A stretch of DNA of 64,000 bases from Eonycteris spelaea (GCA_003508835.1 PUFA01000027.1:9486001-9550000); one strand, 5' to 3'; counted from the stretch's first letter, positions 1-15,205 are shown. Translations and numbers: made by a program. Notes: a model not told the origin generated them from the sequence alone.

Positions 1-115
1 CACAATGGTGGTAAACCATACTGCAATATGTAAATGTATCAAATCAAAACCCTGTACACCTTAAACTTAAACAATGTTATATGTCAACTATATCTGGATT
101 AAAATTGCAAAAAAT
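1..115 (+). mobile_element. L1 3' end fragment
   Basis: The stretch reads like the 3' tail of laurasiatherian L1s: an accgcaatatgtaaatgtatcaa-like motif, then a 'ctgtacaccttaaactta' motif, 'atgttatatgtcaacta', and an AAAT-rich end at about 105-115. The element continues off the left edge, so its length is unknown. Confidence 0.75.
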
Positions 116-3100
116 ATGTATCTCAGATACATATACAGTATTGAAAAAAATTTCCTACAAATCTTCAGAAGCTATTGTCTTCTGAGCCATAAATAGGTGT
201 AAATGTGCTAAAATGGTTGATCAAGAGAGTGTGTTGCTCAGCTACTGTGGCAGGCTCACTATAAGACCAGACTTCTCATTTGGAGGAGGAAAAGTCATGA
301 AATCTGAAGACTTGCAGTATCCTCAAAGGATGACATGTAATGGAAGAAAAGGAAAAAGAAAAGATATTCCCCTCTTTTTACCTAGTTTCATTCTCCTTTT
401 CCCTTGTGATAATGGGATAATGATTTGTAATTTAGAGAACATTTTGATCTCTCTCACATTCTGTTCTTCTCCTATTAAAACAAAAATAAAATTCCCGTTC
501 CTTCCTACCAAAGCAATGTTTTGCTTACTGGTTTTGTGATTGGGACTTTCAAAAGAATTTGTGTTCAAGTGATTGTTTTTCTATGCATCATTTTAATACC
601 TGTATGCCTGTCAGCCTTTTCTCATAAATGAAGTCAGTATATATACATAGACACATAGACACACACAGACACACATTCATGAACACAAACTGTCATTACA
701 TCCACATGATCGAGGCATTTGTGTGAGTATGAACTAGTAAATATCTTGATTTATTGAAGTCTACAAGAAAGGTTTAAAATGGCAAAAAAAATTAGGTTAA
801 TTTGACATCAATGCCTACACCAATGCATTTATTTTTTTTTGTTTGTTTGAAAACTAAGTGGTTTCTTGACTAGCAAAGGAAGTTCAATTTTAGTATCTAC
901 CATAAACAGCATTCATTCTCTTCCTTAAGAATGAGAAGATTGTTATAGTTCTTTATTAATTGTTGACTTTTCTATGAATATTTGCATGAAAAGTAATGCT
1001 TGCAAAGAAAACAAAAAATATTCAGAAACCAAACAGCAAAATTAAAAAAAGAAAGAAACGGGAAATCTAAAAGTCTATCCTAAGATAATTAAGATAAAGG
1101 TCTTATAAAATCCCTTTAAAGAAAAATGTTTCATTAATAAAAAGGATAAAAAATACATTAGTGAAGAATTTTTAAATAATTTCTAATTACAAAAATGTAC
1201 AAAATCTCAGATTCAACCTCCAACTCAAAATAGCACTGTTAATGTCAGTATATTTCAGTTACATACTTTTAAAATGAGACATGCAGATTAATTCATTTTA
1301 TATCTCCTAGAGCTCTTCAAGTCCTACACACATTTAAAATTCTATTTAAATTTGATACAATTACTGTCTTAAAAATCAAATAGCATCTTTCATAGCTTTA
1401 TATTGGAAAGATATTGACTCTTTGCTTCCCACTAGGCTCACTTGCTACTTGGTACTTGAGACGTGGTGAGCTGGCCAGGGTGTTGTTAAGACTACAATAT
1501 AAGGACTCTCAGGGAAGAAAGTGCTTATATCAAATATAGAAAGCACGACAAAACCATCAATGATTAATATATTATTTCATTATTGCTCACTTACTTACAA
1601 GAGATTTCAGAGTTACGCTATTCACTTACATGTGACCATCATAGCTTTCTTCACAGAAACATGTTCAAATATGAAGTAATGAGTCTCAGACCTATTTTCT
1701 TGCAAGTTACATTTTTATGCACATGACTCCTTATTTAATTTTGAAAAGACATTTAATCATGCATCCCATCAAGAACCTTTCTTTCAGGAAACCTAAAAAC
1801 AAACATTCTTTGATATTGGTTGATTTTCTATCTCTTATTATCATACTACCAAGCTACTCTGAAAATTTGAATGTGATACTTAATAAGAAAATATGCTTAA
1901 TGTAATTTTTTGGATGCAGAAGTATATATTCTCAAGCATCAGTAGGGAAAAAAAGTCAGTATGCTAATGGGTTTAATTATCAAGTGACAAATTTAAATCT
2001 TTGTGCATAGCATAAAAAGATTCTTAAATACTTTGTTATTCAATATTTTTGAAAATATTATGTTTGTGTTTCATTCACAGAAATTAAGTTCTACAAATAG
2101 CAGCTGATTCTTTCATTAAATCAGAACCAAATTACTAATTTCAGTATTAATGGTTAGCTTTGACATGTTTAAAAAGGGTAGAAAATACTTAATAGACCTG
2201 TCTTCAACCCTGAAATGAACAACTGTTCAGGGAAATGAAATTGTTCAAAGATACATTTTCTTTCTGCCAATCTGTGAACTATAATGTAATTATTCTCTTT
2301 TAATGAATCTCTCAATGAGGAATAATCTTTCAGAGCTTGAACAGGTAAAATATAATGATAATAGGAGCAGCTTTGTAAATAAAAGGATGGAATGAAATTG
2401 TTATTTTGTGCCATATTATGGGATAATTAGAATAACAGTGTGGCATTCATTAGGCATTTGAACTTTCTCAAAAAGCTCCCTGGGGCTCATTTAAATTAGT
2501 CATGTTTATCCATGGAGATTTTTAGTCTTATTTCAAATGACTGTAACCTCATAACATTCGGTTTAAATTTTTAGCTTATTCAGATGTACTTTATAGTAAC
2601 TAATAAATACTGCCTAAAACAGATACCAATCTTCCTTGTCCTGAGTTCATAATTCCACAGTTTATCAAAGGAAGAGGTATATAAATGTTTTTATTAAGCC
2701 AGGAAAATAATTATTCATAGTGGAGGGAATGGTGATCTTTATACATCTCTATCAATTTCTATAAAACACAGTTGGCTGGATACTGTCCAGGAAGCTACCA
2801 TTTATATGTTAACTAGTCATATATAACAAAAGGCTATATTCATGAAAATTACATTCATGGCAACACTTCTTGTTGTTAGCTCCCTTGGTTAACTCAAATT
2901 CATACTGTTCAAAGACAATTTAGTAGATGGTGGGATTTGACTCAAGAAATAGGTAGGTCTCGTTGCTCTACTGGACCCCTGGTACCCTCAGTTAGTTAGA
3001 CAAATATGTGCAAGGAAAACTGGGTACTAGATTGTGATGGTTTCATCACATTCATTAAGGTAACCAGAAAAACAAACAAACAAAAATCCTTATAAATAAA

Positions 3101-6100
3101 GAGAAGTAAAATACAAGTCCAATATCTCTCCTGGAATGGCTTGAAATCTCTAAATAAGATGTCATTCCACAAGATGGTGCAATTGAAGTTTAATTCTCAA
3201 TGAAATTATACTTTTGCTTGGTTATTATTTTCTCTCCAGTTGGAAAAGAAAACATAGTTTTTAACACCAACAGGGGGAAAAAAATAGAACCGTGACTTAT
3301 GTTTAACAAATGATGAAGTTGATTTCATGTCTTTTTGATAGTTCTTTCATGTTTATGATTTTCTAAAAAACCCTCCCTAATTTATTGTAATATGTCCTGA
3401 TTATAGAAAAACTTATCATGAGTTCCCTGTGATAAATTTATTATGTGAGCTTTAAATCATTACCCTAAAATGGCAAGATTGTTACAGGGCTTTATATTTA
3501 GGAAACTGCTATGAATAGAGTTTTGTATTTGGAAAATTTATGTGACTACCATTTGAAAGCATGCTTTACAAGTGTTATTTAATTAGCTGAGGCTTATACA
3601 ATCAGCCAATGCTTATTTAATTTGTTTTATATTTCCACTACTGTGTAAGTTAAACTTATTTAAAATTATAATGCAGTTTTGCCTTGGCCTAAAATTATAA
3701 TAATGACCTGCCATTATTTTCAACAGACTTGGGATTGGATACTATCACAGAAACAATTAAGACGGCCACTTTATTACCAATGTTAGACATCAACAGTATA
3801 GAGAAAATAACCTGTTAAAGCATTTATATTTTTCATCTTTCTCCGAAGTTACAATTAAAAGCAATAGCTAGAAATGTAGAGGGTCTCAGAATGGCATTAG
3901 CATTTTGAAAATAAGGTATTTTCCCTCGATGCACGAGAAGGTAAGCTGAGCCTTAATTTAAAAATTCAAGTAAATGAATTCCTTTTCTTCTCTTGCATCT
4001 ATTACATTGATTGCCAAATCATTTACTTTTCAATAGGTGACTTTTACTAAAAACTGTTTTTTTTCAAGTTCCCCCAGATTCATTAGTTGAAAGCAAGTTG
4101 CTTTTTGTTCTGTCATTCCTACTTAATATGTTCTTTAGGTTTTCTCCATTTTTCTAATTTCAGTTTATTTTCAAGGCTAAGCTCTTAATAGCATGATCTC
4201 ATTTACGTATCAGAAAACATCACTTTCCTGTTTAACTGATTATTAATTTATTACATCTCAAAAGATTTTGTTAGCTTACTAATTTTACTATAAGAATTTC
4301 TTGAATTATATTGCATGCCATATTTTGTTTTGAGAATTATACTGCATGTCAAATTTTGAAAATTTGACTGTCAACATGGGGAAAATGGGAATGATGCCCA
4401 TTACATAAAGATATTAAATATATATCCAGAAATGATATAAGAATATTCTAAAGATTGCCATTTAATGTTTTAATTGTTCCTACAACATTAATTTATTCAA
4501 TTTATGATTCCCGCTTTCCAAATTTCCAGTAGGCTAGCAGTTTCTAGGGAGTTTTTATGACAAATTTCATAAATACTTCTTCATAATACATATGCTTTTA
4601 TAGGACAGCTAGGCCAAAGATAAGAGTACAAGGTCTTATATTTTGAAATACATTTCTATTTTTACATATAAGAAATATGTTCCATATTCTCTAATTTATT
4701 TTTATCATGGTTTCATAAACTTTAGAAGCATGACTTTTGTAAAACCGAAAAAAAGAGTCATCACATTAAGAGATCCAGGTATATGATGTAATCTTCAATT
4801 GCATATAGAAATTTTTGTATTTAGATAGCTTTATTAAGTATGTACTATTATATACATCTCCTATAGCTGGAAAATTTCAAAGGAAGTAGTTTAAAAACCT
4901 ACAATTAGGAACTCATTTTGAGACATCTCCTTAAAAATTACTAGATATCAAATGTATTGACCTATATCCAACCAATGAAATTATCATGGTATTGGTATAT
5001 CTAATGCTACTTTTCTGTTAAATGCAACATATATTTTTGTAAAATGCAACATCTCAAATTCCATTTTAATAGCCAGGTATAATAATGCGCATGAAATCCT
5101 TTTCTTGTTTCTAAATTTAATTGATTTAATCACTGAATTTAAATGCTTAGAAATTGTTCTGCTTGTCGGTGTTTGAATGCCAAATACATCATCTAAAGTT
5201 CTAAAATGAATGCTTCAGTTATATTTAGTCAACTGAAAACACTGCCTTCTAAATTACCCTAAATAAGCCATAGAGATATCTAGAAAAATTGATAATGGAT
5301 GGAAAATGTCCATTACTATCAAATGCAGATAACTGTAACTTTTACAAGGTATAGAAAGTGTTAGTCTTATTATTTAAAAGCTCTTTGTGCAATTAACCAG
5401 GCAATACAATACATAGTACATGTACATAACTCTCAACTCTCTTAGGAACTCACCATTCCCACTTAAAAGATGTAGAAATCAGAGCCAGTAACCTTATTTA
5501 TCTTCAGAGGCACAATAAATTCAAGTTTTGCCAAACTTTCAAAGACATCAACTCATTTGTCCTCTTTGATCAATTTGGTTTGAATTGACTTTTGTTTCCT
5601 ATTTCTCAAGAATTTTCAAAAATGACATTAATAAAGTCATTCGATGTAGAGAGATTCTTGGCAGCCAGTCAGATACGTAGTCTCTTCCCTTTGGCTACTA
5701 AGAAAAATCAGGGTTTTTGCCTTCCCTAATACAGCTCACAAACATCCAATAAGATAGGGTAGGGGCATGTGCAGTGTAAATTACATAGATTTATTTGGGG
5801 GGACACTGGTACATAGTACATTTCACACACAATGACGAAGAATAAAAATATTGTCAACATTAAGTGTTCAAAACCAGGGCTATGCAAATGACATGAAGTT
5901 GAAATACTAGCCTCGTGCAATTTTCCATACTTTAGCCTTTCTTGTCCCACCTTCACAATTGTTGCCATAGCCACATCCCTCCTGTTTTAGTATTTACTTT
6001 TGGTTTTAACTCTATCTTTACTTAAAAGGATTTATTTAAAACATAAATTTAGATTATGATTATAATTAAAAAAAATCCCTTACTATAAGAAAAAGATTAT

Positions 6101-6484
6101 AATAGTAATTATGAAAACAATTAAACTCCAACACAGTCATATATGTACTGCTTAAACCATCTCAATTTTCCATGACTGAAGTGCTTTGGGAAATCCTGCC
6201 CAAATAAAAGAATCAGCATTGGTAAAGGACAATGAAAGCATCAAAAATTTCATGGATGACATTATATGCTAATTAGTGTTTAAAATACAGTTTGTATAAT
6301 GGTTACCTGGCTAGCTTCATCCATATGTAGGTTAGATCATCACCTAGTTAATGAGGTTTTAAGCAGAAAGCCCAGCTGTTTCTAACAGTACTTCCCTTAG
6401 CGTTGGCAAACATTTGAAACTCTATAACTTGAATGTAATTACTTTTTCTCAGTAGTTATTGAACTTTCTAAAGCAGTCAACCTT
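116..6484. other. AT-rich intron, no gene recognised
   Basis: No coding exon, SINE or transposon was recognised. The stretch contains a degenerate CA-rich patch at 645-677, a short AAAC run at 3070-3085 and an ATGCAAAT octamer at 5882-5889. Short open frames here (for example 213-539 and 5726-5974 minus) lack splice context or recognisable protein motifs. Decayed repeats below visual recognition are likely. Confidence 0.6.
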
Positions 6485-6568
6485 TTTAAAATCTTTTTCA
6501 AATGAAGCAGTCTTTTAAAACCCAGTAAATAAAAAAAAAATACAATTTTATTTGAAAAAGATTTTAAA
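6485..6568. repeat. Perfect 19-bp inverted repeat, 46-nt loop
   Basis: The left arm at 6485-6503 (tttaaaatctttttcaaat) is the exact reverse complement of the right arm at 6550-6568. The 46-nt spacer includes an A10 run at 6531-6540. The arms are AT-rich but not a simple repeat. In the sense (minus-strand) RNA it could form a 19-bp stem with a large loop. The origin may be a decayed terminal-inverted-repeat element or chance. Confidence 0.85.
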
Positions 6569-7539
6569 GTTTTAAGTTGCTAAGACTTGTGATACACATA
6601 GTAAATCTATGAGAACAATAAAGTAATTTTAATGAAGACAGTTGCAACGTCACAGGCATCCTATTGATTTCTGCATTTTGTTTTGGTTTTGTGGTATTGA
6701 GAATATTCTGATCCAGACACATTACTAATCATAAATGGTATGAACTTTTTACATCTTGCTTGGCTGTGTCTTACACCATTTTGAGTTCAGTAATGGAAAG
6801 TGGGATAGCTGGACTTATATCTTCAAAGCCAAAACCATTAGAATAACTAAAAACTGCCCATTACTTGAGAGGTTCTCACTGTTTGGTTAAAAAATTCTTC
6901 TCAAAGTTGTGTTTTTAATATAGTTCTTCAATCTTATCAAAACAAATGTATGATACAATGTTATCTGCTATCTAGTTCAGATGTTCACTTGACGTTTCAA
7001 TTAGTCAAATTGATCTTATTCAACATAATTAGCTAAAACTTTAACTTTGTTGCTGGACTTTTACCTGCAGTTGTGAGCATGAGTATACCTCAAATCTGTA
7101 TAAAAGTGCACTTGATATATAAACCAGTACAAGCTTTTTATTTTGGGGAGCTAGATTACTAATGCAATTTCTTTATAAGTAAAAAAAAAAAATTCTAAAG
7201 ATGATTTCCATGTTGGTTTAAAATATTAGCACTGTCACCTGTTTTCATTGCCATTGGCCGGTATGCTCTGTTTGTTGCTTATGCCAATCCAAAGTACCTG
7301 AGTTTGTGGGCCTTTTAATTACATGCTCTGTGGTGGCAATGTACTCATTTGTACAATTATCCTGGTTAAATATACAAATATATATATTTTTAAATGACCA
7401 TTGCAGAGCTACGGACTCCAATTAATATCACAGGTATTTATTTATTAATTTATATGTGTGCATGTATATACACATATATATAGATGTGTACATGTGAATA
7501 TGGAAATCTATCTTTTAATCTATCTACCTATTGATTGAT

Positions 7540-7584
7540 GGAAAAGGAAGAAGAGGAGGAGGAGGAAGAACAGGAGAGAGAAAG
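7540..7584. repeat. Purine-rich GAA/GGA tract
   Basis: Unbroken purine-rich tract of GAAGAGGAGGAGGAGG type on the plus strand with one C interruption, followed by a T-run. It is a low-complexity microsatellite and follows a TATA/CACA-rich stretch at about 7445-7500. Confidence 0.85.
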
Positions 7585-8056
7585 TTTTTTTTTTGATCTG
7601 GTGACAGAATTTAATAATTTGAGAATCGTTAATATAAAAAATAATTTTACAAGACACATTTAGTGTGTTTTTATTACCTTTTTTCATTGTTCCAAAATAT
7701 GAACATAATGCATTTGAACTAAGTTTTTACAGAACCTCTGAAGAATTGCAGTTATAACTCAATGGAACAGTTTGAAAAATAATGGTTTAGCTGAAGGCCT
7801 TTATTTCTTTTAAAATGCAAATATCTCTACTTTCATCTGCAATCAGTCATTTATACATTAATGTGAATAAATTTATTAGACATCTTTCTGAGGCTTAGAT
7901 TTAATTTAGAAGAGGAGAAGGAAAGATGAACTCAGCAACTGAAAGAAATGGGAAAGATTGACTTAATTAAGGCTGAGAGCACTGGAGACCTACTTGGCCT
8001 ACCTCACAATTTGCTTAAAGACCATGCTGTCCATATATGATACATTTATTTGTGCT

Positions 8057-8099
8057 AAGAAAGAAAAGAAAGAAAGAATGAGAGATAGAAAGAAAGAAC
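8057..8099. repeat. GAAA-rich low-complexity tract
   Basis: Irregular AGAAAGAAAAG-type purine run on the plus strand. It yields a spurious Ser/Phe-rich open frame on the minus strand (8015-8197), which I do not treat as a gene. Confidence 0.8.
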
Positions 8100-8396
8100 A
8101 CAAAAGACAAATGTACAGAGAAAACATCTACTGAATTAGATGTGTGTGAATGTTTCAGAACTGCATGCAACTGCTTTAGACTATTTTGCTGGAACAATAA
8201 TGTAATTAAATGAATTACTCATAATTTTGGTCAACTCAAATTAAATCAACTATAAAATTTCCAATCAATAAATTTATTAATTGAAGACTCTGATCATAGC
8301 AAATTTTTTGTGCAGGATCATGTACAGCACAACAGAAATGAGAATTTAATGTTCCAAACCGAATCCTGTACCTTTGGTCTATGACTTTTTAAATTA

Positions 8397-8419
8397 AACA
8401 AACAAACAAACAAACAAAA
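8397..8419. repeat. (AAAC)n microsatellite
   Basis: Consecutive AAAC tetranucleotides ending in an A-run. A simple repeat with no flanking SINE body recognised. Confidence 0.9.
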
Positions 8420-11287
8420 ACTTGTAAACTTTTTTCTTAATTAAAATCCTTCTACTAAATGAAATAATTTATCTCTATTATAAAAGTATAGTTATGTATG
8501 TTTCTCCCACTTTTCTCCCCAATCAAAAGCTTTCTAAAGTTTATAGAAATAAGCATCTATTCCAGTAAAGTAAAAAATTTAAATTTCTGATTTTTTTTTA
8601 TGGAGGCATATCATAAAAATTGTTAGTTAATATTTTGAGAAATTGCTTCCTGAAAAGAAGAAATTTACACTATTCAATCTTTCATTTCTTCACTTATATA
8701 TTTTCTAAAAGTGAAAGATATTAATTTAAATCTGTGTTAAAGATACCTGTTGGACTAGAATTATATTTCCCATATTTCATTCTAAGTCAATAACTGCAAT
8801 AATTTTGTGCAAATTTAAAAATATATTTAGATTTAAAATGCTGATTGACTCACATTAATACTATTGTTTTTCTATCAAGAAATTGAAAATAAAATCAAAT
8901 AATAGAAATATTTACCATTTAGGAAAGGGATACATGCAGATATTTTAAGTAGCAAATTTCATTCTTCATAATCAAGTATGACATTTAAGAATTAACAGAA
9001 TAAACTTGAAATCAAAACTTAGAAGCTTTTCGAGATACTTTTGGCTACTGTGTTGCAAAATATATCAAAATAAAAACATTTTCTTCATGAATTTAATTAA
9101 AAGGAAAACCTGAATAATATACGAAAGTCTATTTTTTTATATTCAGCTGCTAAGCTCATTTTAGTAATGAAATTACTTATTTGAACTAAAACTAAATGTA
9201 AACTACAAGCATAGTCAGATAAGAGAGGATGGAAAAATGTTGAGCCAAATCGGCTATTAACGTGCTTCTGTTCTTCTCACACAAAGACCTTCAAAAGCCC
9301 TAATTTCTACTGTTTTTCTCTGTCTTTGTACTGAGAAAAAGTATTCCTAAGTCACAAGCCATGTAGGTTCCCACTCTCTTCTTTCCCAAGTTTATGGAAA
9401 CTTGGTCTTAATAGTTTTACAGTAAAAAACAAGAAGAATACTTCAGACTGATTTGTCTGTACCTTACTCCAAAGCTGTATTCCTGGAAAAAGCATACAAG
9501 GGGAAGAGTGAGGCCAGTAAATGGCATGCCTGCAGTAGCTCAGTAGGGAGTGTACATACACTTGTCCTGGTGGAGTATAGCTATGAGTCAGAAATTTTAA
9601 CAGTTCAGTGGGTGAATATAGTTGGTACTTAAGCACTTAGAATCAATTCAGATACATATCTGTAATATCTATATGTAAAGGACATGGCAAATATTTGGTA
9701 TGTACTGACCAAACAGAAAAATAATCCTGGAAATTATTATATATATAAATCTATTTTTTATTGTATGGACTATATTACTATGCTTTATATACTCATTGCT
9801 TCCCTAGGGAGAGAATATTTAAGTTTCATCTTAGTATGGCCCTTAAACTAATTTTAATACTTAGCTTTTTTTTTTGTTAATTTTCTTAGAAATCTGTGGT
9901 TACATTTAAATATAAATACAATATTAATAACTCTAGAAATTAATAATTATACCTAATTTTCTTCATTTTAAATTCATAGACATGAACCTACTCATTTTTC
10001 TATGTTTTCTCCTTCAAAAAAACCATTTCCTTCATGTTTTCACAGTTATATTCATTCTGAGTACAAAGCATTTTAATTAATTTTGTATAAATTTACTCAT
10101 ATTAAATTACATGACTCTTCTGGATTTACCTCTTTAGGATTACCTATACATTTAAGGGGCATCAAAACCTACCATTGACAGTTTTAATAAGCACTTTTTT
10201 CCAGGGGATACCTCATACTTTCTCCATCAATCTTTGTCACCCTTACAGTCACCAATTCTATATAACAGAAGTCACCGCCTGCTAACTGAAACTTAAATCA
10301 GATGCCTAAAGACATCAAAACTTAACACTATTTTCTATCACCATCAAGCCTATCAATCATCTTTACACTTTATTAATTAAATAATTAAATATATATGCGT
10401 ACATATATATTCATTTATATTATTAGGTAGGTCCATAAGCCTGTAACACTTTATCATCTGTCTTTGATATACTGAGTTGAGCCAATATGTTTTCTTAGAC
10501 TTTGGAATGCCATCTATGGTATTAGGTAGCATCTGGAAGGTCAAGAAATACTATGGATAAAATAAATAAATTATTAAGGCATAATAAATTGTTAGAATAT
10601 CACCAATATTTTTGTTTATCAAATCCATCAATAAGAATTAGTTGCCATGTCCCAATGTGAAGTATATTACCATGGAGTTGAAAATTCTGATCCACAGCTA
10701 TTTTATCCTATTTTGTTAGTCTTTTTCCCTCTGTTGCCCAGATTTCCTACTTGTTGTTATTAAATTTCTGAAAAAATAGCAGCATATAACTAAAATGTTT
10801 TGTGATATATTTAAACATGCCACAATAAATGGTACTTAGAACCATAGCTCATTATAAAATAGCTTCAACGTCATAGCCTGACTGAGAAAGGCACAGAATA
10901 AAAAATCTTGCTAAACAAACTTTTAAAAGCCTTAACTAGGCCCTTGTTACAGCAACTCAAATATCCTGACCATGACAATCACAGTCCAGAATTTAATGTA
11001 CAAAATACAATATATTATCCTCTAAATACCCACACAAATAAATACTTATGTATTGATTTGCTATGTGAAGATATGTATCCAAAGAAGAATAAAGAAGAAA
11101 AACATCTATGAAAAATATAGTCAGTTTACACGATTTTAGAATCATGTGTTATGATATAACTTAATATCACACATGTATTTGATATTATGAAAAATACTGT
11201 ATAAGTATCTAAACTATACTGCAATGGAAAACTTAATTTTAATGTAGCCTTCACAAGCAGATTAAGAGCAAAAGCAGATTGAGATTA

Positions 11288-11515
<228 letters not shown>

Positions 11516-11520
11516 CTAAT

Positions 11521-14500
11521 TGATAAAAAGAAAAGAACAAACAGTAAGATATCTTATCTTTATTCTCTTATTTCTTCTTTTGCATTTCCTGATATTTTAA
11601 TAAGAGATTTTAAATCCATAATCTTGCCATTTTTAAATACATTTTTCAAAAGCAAAAGTAGTTACAGTAAATGTCAATATAAAATATAAAGCAGCCACTA
11701 ACATTATCTAATTATCATTCATAGTCTTTAAAAATTATCGCATTAAATCATCGTCTCTTTGTTTACAAAAAACCTTTGAGAGAGAAGAGACATGTTAGTG
11801 TCTGAATATATAACCAGTTATAAATTTCCATTGTGTTACAAATAGCTGATTCTGGGATGTTTGGTTAAATTTTAGGCAGAAATTTTAATGATAGCCTCCT
11901 ATTTAGAACACATTGCAAGGCACTATTGGGGGAAAGTGAAAAAACAGAATTCATAATTCATTGCCTCACTTTTTGAGTCAGAGAAAGAAGTGGCTTAAGA
12001 GACTTAAAAAAAAATACCAAATGCAAAGCAGCAATGCAAAAGCTCTGAATTACATTTGAGCGGCTAAGGATAGTTTCTTGGTCTAGATTAAGTTTCAAAC
12101 ACAGTACAAAGGGAAAATGAGCAGCACAGTTGTCTAAATGAGCATGGAGGACCAGGTAGGCTGAGTGAGGAAAATGTCAAGAAAGCAGTAAATACAACCT
12201 CCGACTCATCATTACTTTATAGCTGCTGTAACAATACATTGAAAAATAAAAACCATTAGTCAGGCAGATATTTGTTTGCCTGGTGACAAAGAACTGTTTT
12301 GATTTGGAAAAATATGGAACTTGCTAACAACTATGCTTTGTGATATTCAGTTTGGTCACTTTTTAAATATTTTGAATATTCTGTTTATTTCTACTGATGG
12401 ACGTGTGGAGAGTGACAACGCTATACAGTATTTTCGGAATTATTTATTTATTCATTTGCTTTGAGTTTTCTAAAACTGTAGTAATTATAAATATATACGA
12501 GATACTGTTCTCTCATGTTTAGTTATAAGTCATTGTAAGAAAAGATGTAAATATATAACATTTTGTTTAACAAAATGCTTTGTTAGGGATATGCATTTCA
12601 TAATTGAGGTATATCTGCAGTGAGATTATTTTATTTGCCATGTTTTTTTCTAGAAAAAAACATAGACAGTAACTTCATTCATCACTCTTTCACATGGCAA
12701 TTATAATTTTTTGAACCAAGAAGAGATAATGTCCATCAAAATGATAAAAACAGAAAACAAACAGAAAACCTCTCTTTTTCCACATTTGCCTCATCACGCT
12801 GAACCTAATGCTGCGTCTTGTTCATTGAAATACAAAAACTGTGAAATAAAGAAACACATCTTGAGCCTACTTGGCAGGGCTAGAAACCAATTCTAGAGAG
12901 ATGCCAAGTTTTCATTCAATTTGTTTCAATGAGGGTGAAACCAAGGTCTGGATGATGTCCTCCCCCAACCCCCACCCCTTTTAGAAACAATTGACTTTTT
13001 TTTCTTCCTTTTCATGTATTAAATTAAGATGATTTCTTTTTACTAAAGAATTCTGCTCATGTGTATACTCACTTACTGCTATATATTCTAGATAAACAGA
13101 TATTAATTTCATAATTAAAAGTAATCTTGTGTAAATACCCTGCAGGCCTCAATGAATCAAACACATACTGTGTGTCAGGCCTCCCACTGTCTTCAAGTGG
13201 AATGTACTGGCTGGATAATTAGATAGTACATATTTTTTAACCTTATTTGCATGCATATTATATCTTTTGCACACTGACAAGCAGCAGTAACAACAAAAGT
13301 CAGATTACCACAGGGAATTCCCACAAAGAAGTCTTCATTCCTTATAATTTGCAGCCTAAATTAAAATAATTTGATCTTTGACAAGGATGAAATGTCAAGC
13401 AGAAGGGGGTCCTCTACAAGCCATGGCCTGTGGCTTCTGAAATCTGCCTAATTTATGTCAGTCACTTCTTAATACATATTTAAGTATTACACGAAAAATA
13501 TGATAAATATGCAATCTGACACCTTTGGTATTTCCCTGCTGTTAATTTATAAAGGTCTGGTTTCCCCCCAAACTGACTAAAATCATTTAAATAACAGAAG
13601 AATTGCGAAATAAGCTGGAGTTGGGGCCTGGCTTCCATTTTCACTCAATATTGAACACAGCAGGTAGTACACTAAGACAATTATTTGACTAGGCCTTAGA
13701 ATCCCACTGTGACAAGTTACTTTCAGAATTAGGAAAGTAGTATTCCTTTGTTCATCTGCAGAAAAGGAGAGCGTGTTACAAAAAGGCTTTTTTTTTTTTA
13801 ATTGAAATAGGGGAGTTACATGTGACAATTGCAAAACATCATTGTATACTATTATTTATGTTTTTACTCTTCAGAGTCTTGTCACGTGTCGTTTTAAGAA
13901 TACAGAGTAAGTGGCTCTTTGAAAAGTAAAAAAAAAAAAAAATTGTTAAGGAGTGCCAATAAAGAAGGTCTGAAGAACACTGAGGTTTTGATAAGAGCAG
14001 GACAAGGTACTTACACAAATTGTAGTTATTACTTATTTGTTTCCACAGTTCTTGACCCCAGGCTACCTTCCTCTGTTTGCTTTAACATTATGTTCATCAG
14101 TCTGGAAAATTCCAGTGCTAGTTCTGATGGAGACCAGGAATTGCAACAGACCATACTATACAGGTGTTAAGGACAAGTTTTTATATGTGAATTTAGTGTT
14201 TCAGATTCAGTTAACATATCATTTGATAGTAAAATTCAAAATGTAAATAAAACTGGAAAGCTATAAATATAGATAATAAATTTGACAAGATAAAATTAAT
14301 GATAATTGTAAAAAAATATTTCATAGTGAGTCTAATTCTATGGCAAGGTCAGATAAAAATTATTCAAAATATTATTCGACGAAACATAAAAACATTGCTT
14401 TGTTCATTGTATAAAACTGTGTAAAGGAAAATGGCTCATCTAAGTCTACTTTTAGAAGAGTTCCTGCAAATTTATACTTAATTTATAAGACAAAATTATG

Positions 14501-15150
14501 TTTTTGCTGAAAACTACAGCAGCAAAACTACAAATTAAAACAGATATACACACATAAATGGCTAATAGTATCACTTCTGATATTTTAGGCTGAGGTAGTC
14601 TATATTTTCTCAGGGATTAAATTTTATATTTTTGAAATACATTTTATAAGTTTTATTGACAAAATGTAGTGTGATATAAGGGCTCAGAACATACCTTTCA
14701 GGTAACTTGAGTAATATTGCCAGTTTAGGATATTAAGCATTAGCCATAGTATTTTCAGAAAACTACTTAAGTTTTACATGCTTTTCTTTTTTAGTAGATT
14801 CTGTGAAAGCTAGAAATTGCTGCTGAAATATTAGAATTCTTACCAAAAGTTATCTTATTAAAGTAATTTCTGGTAAACATGGAATGGAACTTTCACCTTT
14901 TGGTTATTCACTCCACTTTTACCTGTCACATTTTTCCTCAGTCTCTTCGCTAAGAAAAACTATGACGTATTTATTGTAATGAAATGATAATGCTATGCAT
15001 CATCCTCACTACATCTCATGTTCTTTTCTGGAATAATAAGTTACTTTTTGTTTTGAATTCAAGGAGTCCAACTTTAGTTTCCTATGACTATATTTCTTGA
15101 GGTCCACACTGTATCCCTTCATCATTGCTTCTAGATTTTTGTTGCAAAAA
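11521..15150. other. Intron interior, no recognised element
   Basis: AT-rich intronic DNA left of the L1 fragment. It includes A-runs at 13927-13941 and 12007-12014. A hairpin-like motif at 12559-12577 has two 9-nt arms around one base (cattttgtt / aacaaaatg). The short open frames 13583-13834, 13919-14170 and 14037-14246 show no conserved motifs. Confidence 0.55.
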
Positions 15151-15205
15151 AAAAAAAAAAAAATCACCTCGGAATCTTTTGAGGAAAGAGTAGATGTTTG
15201 CGTAT

